Of a stretch of 64,000 nucleotides of DNA, positions 58,274 through 64,000 are shown in pieces (within the stretch, counting starts at the first letter, position 1; each line of letters begins with the position of its first letter). This DNA is from Rubrobacter_D sp963840835. GTDB taxonomy: Bacteria > Actinomycetota > Rubrobacteria > Rubrobacterales > Rubrobacteraceae. The position numbers and the translations under genes were made by a program. The notes under the pieces are model-generated. The model saw nothing but the letters and a program-made list of their open reading frames with translations, was not told the origin of the DNA and did not search any database. Where the stretch lies: NCBI GenBank assembly GCA_963840835.1, contig CAWJAM010000006.1:558001-622000 (forward strand), in the 5' to 3' direction.

Positions 58274-58491
58274 AGCTCCGCACGAGCTTCCTCCAGCGAC
58301 GTGCCCCCCTGCCGCTCCTTCGCCTCGAGTAAGCACCGCTTCATCGTTTCGCTCTTCAACAAGTAGGCGGTTTCTCTCTCTGATTCGATCTCACGCCACA
58401 GCTGGATGGGTACGATCACGCCCACCGTGTTGCCATCAGAGTCGGATACGTAACTTATCTCTGTTATCTCCGCCAGACCCGTCATCGCCAC
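58270..58491 (-). CDS. Phd/YefM-like antitoxin-type protein
   Basis: This protein has 73 residues. ISYVSDSDGNTVGVIVPIQLWREIESERETAYLLKSETMKRCLLEAKERQGG resembles Phd/YefM-type antitoxins, in which the C-terminal helix folds on a RelE toxin. No toxin gene follows; the next gene is a 28-codon ORF. It could be an orphan antitoxin or a cox-specific regulator. A separate promoter may lie in 58492-58529. Confidence 0.65.
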   Translation of the reverse strand: MAMTGLAEITEISYVSDSDGNTVGVIVPIQLWREIESERETAYLLKSETMKRCLLEAKERQGGTSLEEARAEL

Positions 58492-58529
58492 CTTCCTGTC
58501 CGCCGTGACATATTACGGATGATACACCC

Positions 58530-59669
58530 TCACCGATCACGGTTGGCGGCACCGGAGATAACGCGGGCGAGCTCTTCCAGGGACTCGAAGTTGTGGCCGG
58601 AGATGAACGCATCGACGTGCGGGAGCGCGGCGGCCATACCGCGGGCCAGGGGCTGGTAGCCGGGGGCGGCCTTGAGGGGATTCACCCAGATGACCTTGTG
58701 GGCGAGTCGCTCGATGCGCGACATCTGCTCCGCGAGCACCGCCACGTCGCCGCGGTCCCAGCCGTCGGAGAGGATGACGACCACCGCGCCGCGGGCCATG
58801 CCGCGCTGGCCCCAGCGGTCCACGAACTCCTTGATGGTGTCGCCGAGGCGGGTCCCTCCCGACCAGTCCTCGACGGCCCGCGAGGCCTCGCCGAGAGCCC
58901 GGTCCGGGTCCCGACCGACCAGCTCGCGGGTGACGCGGGTGAGCCTGGTTCCCAGGACGAAGGCTTCTACAGGCTCGCCCGAGGCGACGCTCGCGTGCAT
59001 GAACCGTAACAGCGCCCGGCTGTAGGAGGCCATCGAACCGGAGACGTCGCAGAGGATCACCACCCGCCGGGGCTGGTCTCTGGCCTTGCGGTAGCGGTGA
59101 CGCACGGGCTCGCCGCCGGTGCGTAGGGCGTCCCTGAGGGTCCTCCTGGCGTCGCGGCGGCCCCTGGGCGCGGGTCCGAGGCGCCGGGTCCTCCGCAGGT
59201 CTCCCGAGAGGTTCAGGTCCGCCATGAGCCGGTAAAGCTCGGCGAACTCCTCCGGTGTGCAATCGGCGAAGTCCTTCTTCCGCAGCACGTCCACGGGGCT
59301 GTAGCGGAGCCTGACGGCCTCCTCGCCCCTCTCGCCCCGCTCGACCGTCTTCTTGGGAGGCTGCACGGAGTCTTCGGCCAGGGAGAAGGAGAGCCTGGAC
59401 TTCGGAGATTGGACAATACGAGGTGGTTCCTCCCCGTCCCAGAAGAGTCGGAACGCGCGGTCGTAGAGTTCCAGGTGGTCGGGGCTTGAGCACAGCGTCA
59501 CCCTCCCCGCCCAGTAGACATCGTCGCGCCTGGTGACGTCCAGCTCCTCCACCGCCCGCACGAACTCGACAACCCGGTCCGGCCCCGCAGGCAGTCCCAT
59601 CCTGCGCAACACGCGCCCGAAGGTGACGGCCGCGTCGAGCACCGAGGGGGGAGCGGTCTCAGGCACCAC
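58530..59669 (-). CDS. coxE: VWA-domain protein CoxE
   Basis: This protein has 379 residues. The N-terminal region is helical (FGRVLRRMGLPAGPDRVVEFVRAVEEL). The C-terminal von Willebrand A domain has the MIDAS motif VVILCDVSGSMASYSRALLRF and later VVVILSDGWDRGD. CoxE with MoxR ATPase CoxD matures the CO dehydrogenase metal centre. The start overlaps the CoxD stop. Confidence 0.9.
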   Translation of the reverse strand: MVPETAPPSVLDAAVTFGRVLRRMGLPAGPDRVVEFVRAVEELDVTRRDDVYWAGRVTLCSSPDHLELYDRAFRLFWDGEEPPRIVQSPKSRLSFSLAEDSVQPPKKTVERGERGEEAVRLRYSPVDVLRKKDFADCTPEEFAELYRLMADLNLSGDLRRTRRLGPAPRGRRDARRTLRDALRTGGEPVRHRYRKARDQPRRVVILCDVSGSMASYSRALLRFMHASVASGEPVEAFVLGTRLTRVTRELVGRDPDRALGEASRAVEDWSGGTRLGDTIKEFVDRWGQRGMARGAVVVILSDGWDRGDVAVLAEQMSRIERLAHKVIWVNPLKAAPGYQPLARGMAAALPHVDAFISGHNFESLEELARVISGAANRDR

Positions 59670-60591
59670 CGGTCCCCGTGAGCAAACTCAGGGCCATCCC
59701 CATCGTCCGCTGCTGGTCCTCGCGGTACTTGAGCACAGATCCCAGGGTGGCGGAGATCAGGTCCTCGTCAAGCTCCCTCGCCCCGAGGGCCACGAGCGCC
59801 TCGGTCCAGTCCAGGGTCTCAGCGATGCCGGGCGGCTTGTACAGGTCCATGTTTCGCAGACTCTGGACGGCCCGCGCCACCTGGCGGGCCAGGTGCTCCT
59901 CCGCTCCTGGGACCCTGAGGCGAACTATCTCGACCTCCCGCTCGAGGCCGGGATGGTCTATGTAGAAGTACAGGCAGCGGCGCTTGAGGGCGTCGTGGAC
60001 CTCGCGGGTCCGGTTGGAGGTCAGGACGGCGACCGGCGGACGATCGGCCCGTATCGTCCCGAGCTCGGGGATGGTGATTGCGAACTCGGAGAGTATCTCC
60101 AGCAGGAAAGCCTCGAACTCGTCGTCAGCCCGGTCTATTTCGTCTATCAGGAGGACCGGCGGCATCGACCCGTGGTGCTCCAGCGCCCGCAACAGCGGCC
60201 GGCTGACCAGGAACTGCCTGGTGTAGAGCTCGTCCTCGAAGCGGGCCCGGTCCTCGGTCATGCCAAGGGCCTCGGCGGTGCGGATGTGCAAGAGTTGCCT
60301 CGCGTAGTCCCACTCGTAGACCGCCTGATTCACGTCTATACCCTCGTAGCACTGTAGCCGGATCAGGGGGGTGTCCAATACGCGGGAGAGGACCTTCGCG
60401 ACCTCCGTCTTGCCGACCCCGGCCTCGCCTTCCAAAAAGAGCGGCCGGCCTAGCTTGAGGGCGAGGAAGATCGCGGTGGACAGGCCCTCATCGGCCAGGT
60501 AGTCGCCCTCGCGGAGCCTCCCGGAGAGCTCCTGAGAATGAGAAACGCCGGGGGGCAGGGCCCCCCGGCGTCCGTTCGCAGCGTCATTCAA
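59659..60591 (-). CDS. coxD: MoxR-type AAA+ ATPase CoxD
   Basis: This protein has 310 residues. Walker A is LEGEAGVGKTEVAKVLS and Walker B is PVLLIDEIDRADDEFEAFLLEIL. The arginine and sensor motifs are VAVLTSNRTREVHDALKRRCLY. MoxR proteins remodel cofactor-containing enzymes with VWA partners; CoxD is needed for the Cu-Mo centre in Oligotropha. The TTG at 60591 overlaps the coxM2 stop (TTGA); a longer start has no support. Confidence 0.9.
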   Translation of the reverse strand: MNDAANGRRGALPPGVSHSQELSGRLREGDYLADEGLSTAIFLALKLGRPLFLEGEAGVGKTEVAKVLSRVLDTPLIRLQCYEGIDVNQAVYEWDYARQLLHIRTAEALGMTEDRARFEDELYTRQFLVSRPLLRALEHHGSMPPVLLIDEIDRADDEFEAFLLEILSEFAITIPELGTIRADRPPVAVLTSNRTREVHDALKRRCLYFYIDHPGLEREVEIVRLRVPGAEEHLARQVARAVQSLRNMDLYKPPGIAETLDWTEALVALGARELDEDLISATLGSVLKYREDQQRTMGMALSLLTGTGGA

Positions 60592-61439
60592 CGAGACAGG
60601 GCCTCCTCCACGGCCCGCCGGGTCCACACCCTGGCCAGGTGGCGCCTGAATTCAGCCGTGGCCGCGCCGTCGGAGGCCGGCTCCGTGCCCTCGTCGGCGA
60701 CGCTTGAGGCCTCGGCTACACCGTCGGGGGAAGCCCCGGAGAGGGCCTCCTCCACGGCGCTCGCCCGTATGGGGGTCGAGCCCATGCTGGTCAGCCCGAT
60801 GCGGGCCGAGTCGATGGAGCCGTTGCTCTTCTCAACGACGGCCGCGACGCCGACGATGGCCCAATCCTGCGAGCGGCGGCTGAACTTCTTGTAGGACCAG
60901 CCGGTGTTCGGGCCGAGTTTCGGAACCCGGACCTCCGTGATGACCTCCCGTTCGTCCAGGTCCGTCATCAGGTAATCCTGGAAGAAGTCAGCTGCCTCGA
61001 TGGTTCGCTCGCCTTCCGGACCCTGCACCACGAGCGTACCTTCGAGGGCGGAGACCACGCTCGGCATGTCGCCGGAGGCGTCGCCGTGGGCCAAAGTTCC
61101 ACCTAGAGTCCCCCGGTGCTGGACCGAGGGGTCACCGAGCAGGCCGGCGGTGTAGGAGAGGATGCCGCAGTGCTCCTGAACCAGAGGGTTGTTGAGCACG
61201 TCGCGGTGGCGCGTGAGGGCGCCGATGGCGAGGTGATCTCCCTCTTCGCGAACGTAGTTCAGGTTGTCGATGCGGCCGAGGTCGATCAGGACCGTGGGGG
61301 CGGCGAGGCGGAGGCGCATGAGCGGGATCAGGGAGTGCCCGCCGGCGATGAGCTTGGACTCGTCGCCGTGCTCGCCTAGAAGCTCTATGGCGTGGTTTAC
61401 TGACTCGGCGACCTCGTAGTCGAAGGGAACCGGGTACAT
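60588..61439 (-). CDS. CO dehydrogenase-like medium (FAD) subunit, form II
   Basis: This protein has 283 residues. FAD motifs are AGGHSLIPLMRLRLA and TLGGTLAHGDASGDMPS. GWSYKKFSRRSQDWAIVGVAAVVEKSNGSI and GLTSMGSTPIRASAVEEAL are in the C-terminal domain. It belongs to the coxS2-coxL2-coxM2 set of a form II CoxL. The ATG overlaps the coxL2 stop. Confidence 0.92.
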   Translation of the reverse strand: MYPVPFDYEVAESVNHAIELLGEHGDESKLIAGGHSLIPLMRLRLAAPTVLIDLGRIDNLNYVREEGDHLAIGALTRHRDVLNNPLVQEHCGILSYTAGLLGDPSVQHRGTLGGTLAHGDASGDMPSVVSALEGTLVVQGPEGERTIEAADFFQDYLMTDLDEREVITEVRVPKLGPNTGWSYKKFSRRSQDWAIVGVAAVVEKSNGSIDSARIGLTSMGSTPIRASAVEEALSGASPDGVAEASSVADEGTEPASDGAATAEFRRHLARVWTRRAVEEALSR

Positions 61440-63811
61440 CAGGCATCACCCCCGTTCTTCGCGGCCTGGATGGTCTCCCATACCCTCATCGGGGAGGCGG
61501 GCATGTCTATGTGCGTAACCCCGAAAGGCGCGAGTGCATCGATGACCGCGTTGATGACCGCGGGCGGGGAGCCGATGGTCCCTGCCTCGCCGATTCCCTT
61601 CACACCCATCGGGTTGGTGGGCGATGGTGTCACCGTCCGGTCCAGCGTGTAGTTAGGCAGTTCCGGGGCGCCGGGGATCATGTAGTCCACCATCGAGCCG
61701 GTAACGAGCATGCCGTCCTCATCGTAGATGGCCTCCTCGTAGAGCGCCTGGGCGATGCCCTGGGCGATACCACCGTGTACCTGGCCGTCCACTATGATCG
61801 GGTTTATGACAGGCCCGCAGTCGTCCACACCGAAGTAGTCGCGCACGCTGGTCTTGCCGGTCTCGGTATCCACCTCGACGACGCAGATGTGCGCCCCGAA
61901 CGGGAACACGAAGTTGGGCGGGTCGTAGAAGGTGTCGGCTGTCAGGCCAGGCTCCATGTCCTCAGGGATGTTGATCCCCCCGAACGCCGTGGCAGCGACA
62001 TCATTTATGGTTACGTTCTGGTCCGGCGAGCCGGCCACGCTGAACTTGCCTCCCTCGAACTCGAGGTCGTCCTCTGAGGCTTCGAGCATGTGCGCGGCGA
62101 TCTTCTTAGCCTTGTCCGCCACCTTATTAGCCGCCAGGTAGACGGCCACGCCGCCTACGGGCAGGCTGCGCGAGCCGTAGGTATCGAGCCCGTGCGGGGC
62201 TGTGGCCGTGTCCCCGTGGAGGACCTCCACGTCGTCAGGCGTAACCCCGAGGGCGTCGGCGGTGATCTGGGACCAGGAGGTGACGTGTCCCTGGCCGTGC
62301 GGAGAGGTGCCCGTCACGACCTCGACCTTGCCTGAGGCAAACATTCTGACCGTCGCCGACTCCCAACCCGGCGCGCCGTAGCGCAGCGAGGCCAGGACCT
62401 GCGAAGGCGCGAGGCCACAGATCTCCGTGTACGTCGAGAACCCGATGCCTAGCTGGACGGGGTCGTTCTCCTCCCGCCTGCGCCTCTGCTCTTCCCTCAA
62501 CGCCTCGTAGTCGGCCATCTCCAGCACCCGGTCGAGCACTATCGGCAGGTTGAGAGAATCGTACTGGATGCCGGCCGGGGTGGTCGTCGGCTCGTCGAAC
62601 GGCTCGTAGAAATTCTTGCGCCTGATGTCAGCCGGGTCCATGTCCAACTCTCGCGCCAGCGCGTCCACGATGCGCTCGATGGCGTAGGCGGCCTCGGGCC
62701 GTCCGGCGCCGCGGTAGGCGTCCGTCGGGGTCTTGTTCGTGAAGACGCCGGTGCAGGTAAACGAGTAGGCCCCGAACTGGTAGACGCCGCAGTACATGAA
62801 GGCGCCGAGGATCGGGATTCCGGGCGTGACGAGCTGCATGTACGCGCCCATGTCGGCCAGCAGGTTCGTCCGCATGCCGAGGATCTTGCCCTCGCTCGTG
62901 GCGGCCAACTCTATGTCCTGGATCTGGTCTCGCCCGTGGATGGTCGCCATGTAGTTCTCGGAGCGGTCCTCGACCCACTTGATCGGGACCCCGAGCCTCC
63001 TGGCGATGTTCGTCGCCAGTATCTCTTCTGCGTAGAAGTTGAGCTTGGAACCGAAGCCCCCGCCCACGTCAGGCGCCACCACCCGGACCCGCTGGTCCGG
63101 AATCCCGGTCACCGCCGAGAGCATCAACCTGACTATGTGGGGGACCTGGGTCGCGGTGTAGAGCGTTATCCCGTCGCTAGTCGGCTCCATCTGGGCGACC
63201 ACGGCGCGGGGCTCGATGGCGTTGGGGATCAGACGCTGCTGGATGTAGCGCTCCTTGACCACCACATCAGCCTGCTCGAACGCGTCATCGACATCGCCCA
63301 CCTCGAGCGGCCAAACGAACGAAGTGTTTGTCCCAAGGTCTTCGTGGACCAGGGGGGCGTCGTCCTTGATAGCCTCCTCCATGTCCACGACTACATCGAG
63401 GGGCTCGTAGTCCACCTCGATGAACTCGAGGGCGTCCTGGGCCGTGTAGCGGTCGTCGGCGATCACCACGGCGACCGCGTCGCCCATGAAGTTGACTTCG
63501 TCCTTCGCCAGGGGCCAGTGGTCGGGCATCTTGATGTCCTCGGTGACCGGCCAGGCGCAGGGCATGGCCGCGGCCCAGTCTTCCGCCAGGTCGTCTGCCT
63601 TAAAAGCCGCGACGACGCCGGGCTGATCCAGAGCCCCCGAGACGTCGAGGTTGGTTATCTTCGCGTGGGCGAAGGGGCTGCGCAGCACGGCCATGTGCAG
63701 CATGCCAGGTAGCTTGATGTTGTCGGTCCAGTTGGCCCGCCCGGTTACGAGGGCCGGGTCCTCCTTGCGCGGTACGCCGCCTCCGACGTAGCGTTCAGGT
63801 GCTTCGGTCAC
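61439..63811 (-). CDS. CO dehydrogenase-like large subunit, form II
   Basis: This protein has 790 residues. The active-site loop is AYRGAGR (residues 365-371), the form II signature, without the Cys of form I. GGGFGSKLNFYAEE, SPHGQGHVTSWSQI and GVKGIGEAGTIGSPPAVINAV are other landmarks. Form II enzymes may oxidise CO slowly or act on other substrates; the true substrate is unknown. It follows coxS2, which leaves the window, and precedes coxM2. Confidence 0.93.
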   Translation of the reverse strand: MTEAPERYVGGGVPRKEDPALVTGRANWTDNIKLPGMLHMAVLRSPFAHAKITNLDVSGALDQPGVVAAFKADDLAEDWAAAMPCAWPVTEDIKMPDHWPLAKDEVNFMGDAVAVVIADDRYTAQDALEFIEVDYEPLDVVVDMEEAIKDDAPLVHEDLGTNTSFVWPLEVGDVDDAFEQADVVVKERYIQQRLIPNAIEPRAVVAQMEPTSDGITLYTATQVPHIVRLMLSAVTGIPDQRVRVVAPDVGGGFGSKLNFYAEEILATNIARRLGVPIKWVEDRSENYMATIHGRDQIQDIELAATSEGKILGMRTNLLADMGAYMQLVTPGIPILGAFMYCGVYQFGAYSFTCTGVFTNKTPTDAYRGAGRPEAAYAIERIVDALARELDMDPADIRRKNFYEPFDEPTTTPAGIQYDSLNLPIVLDRVLEMADYEALREEQRRRREENDPVQLGIGFSTYTEICGLAPSQVLASLRYGAPGWESATVRMFASGKVEVVTGTSPHGQGHVTSWSQITADALGVTPDDVEVLHGDTATAPHGLDTYGSRSLPVGGVAVYLAANKVADKAKKIAAHMLEASEDDLEFEGGKFSVAGSPDQNVTINDVAATAFGGINIPEDMEPGLTADTFYDPPNFVFPFGAHICVVEVDTETGKTSVRDYFGVDDCGPVINPIIVDGQVHGGIAQGIAQALYEEAIYDEDGMLVTGSMVDYMIPGAPELPNYTLDRTVTPSPTNPMGVKGIGEAGTIGSPPAVINAVIDALAPFGVTHIDMPASPMRVWETIQAAKNGGDA

Positions 63812-63829
63812 TCCCTGCCTCTCTTTCCC

Positions 63830-64000
63830 TTAGCCCGACTGTCCAGCAGCCTGCTGGACAGCCTTGATGATGTTCTCGTAGCCCGTGCAGCGGCAGTAAT
63901 TGCCCTCGAGGCCCTCCCGGATCTCCTCCTCCGTCGGGTCCGGGTTCTCCTGCAGGAGGCTGATCGAAGCCATGATCATGCCTGGCGTGCAATACCCGCA
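63830..64000 (-). CDS. CO dehydrogenase-like small subunit, form II (partial)
   Basis: This is the C-terminal part only; the gene begins outside the window. CGYCTPGMIMASISLLQENP and NYCRCTGYENIIKAVQQAAG carry the second [2Fe-2S] cluster. The stop TAA is at complement 63830-63832, 18 bp before coxL2 starts. The N-terminal cluster is not visible. Confidence 0.9.
   Translation of the reverse strand, partial: CGYCTPGMIMASISLLQENPDPTEEEIREGLEGNYCRCTGYENIIKAVQQAAGQSG

Noticed and set aside
61439..63811. Form II CoxL as a proven CO dehydrogenase
   Set aside because: AYRGAGR lacks the Cu-binding Cys; the substrate is not certain, so it is called only CO dehydrogenase-like.
1..64000. tRNA or rRNA genes and a selC (tRNA-Sec) gene
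   Set aside because: No cloverleaf or rRNA signature was recognised by eye. tRNAscan and Infernal searches would be needed to exclude them.

Overview
The window is GC-rich, densely packed DNA from what looks like a Rubrobacter-type actinobacterium. This is inferred from the gene families, frequent GTG/TTG starts, SLC13, PhoD, CoxL and OFA-type genes, and strong GC bias in silent codon positions. It is not proven by a marker gene, because no rRNA or tRNA was seen.

Regions. (1) 1-12.9 kb is an accessory zone. It holds a LOV-domain blue-light histidine kinase converging on a NarL-type regulator, a BNR-repeat protein, two related P-loop/LuxR regulators with internal deletions (one also frameshifted), a VapBC pair, an IS630-type element next to a truncated membrane sensor, and a ferredoxin / ferredoxin reductase / cytochrome P450 operon. 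(2) 13-23 kb holds housekeeping and hypothetical genes: DUF2225, an LCP cell-wall enzyme, a YbdK-type glutamate-cysteine ligase, an SLC13 transporter, a PhoD-type phosphatase and a MarR-GNAT fusion with its own operator. This part is rich in extragenic palindromic repeats. (3) 23-36.4 kb is a C1 module. It has a membrane-linked formate dehydrogenase (Sec catalytic subunit, Fe-S subunit, NrfD anchor), a zinc formaldehyde dehydrogenase, FdhD, an OFA-family transporter with a small partner protein, and a second Sec-containing formate dehydrogenase. Both dehydrogenases have an in-frame UGA with a GGUCU hairpin loop exactly 18 nt downstream. (4) 36.5-41.8 kb has a foreign-looking serine hydrolase and a propionate/acetate module (prpE, DUF485, actP). 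(5) 41.8-49.8 kb is a mixed set: GNAT, OsmC, isochorismatase, DMT exporter, SIS-domain protein, GST, cupins, hydrolase and metallophosphoesterase. (6) 49.8-64 kb is one continuous minus-strand CO-dehydrogenase cluster. In transcription order it runs coxS2-coxL2(form II)-coxM2-coxD-coxE, then a Phd-like protein, a 28-codon ORF and two XdhC-family genes, then coxM1-coxS1-coxL1(form I, AYRCSFR), XdhC-YHS, two MobA-like genes and two coxG genes. The last form II small-subunit gene runs off the window.

Together the genes point to a heterotroph that supplements energy by oxidising CO, formate and formaldehyde and scavenging short-chain acids. The most unusual sequence-level item is a set of intergenic palindromic elements. 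They are built from a short word (TTGTCAGCA or TCAGCATTTCAGC) alternating with mini-hairpins. Two full copies share an approximately 111-bp core flanked by inverted arms.
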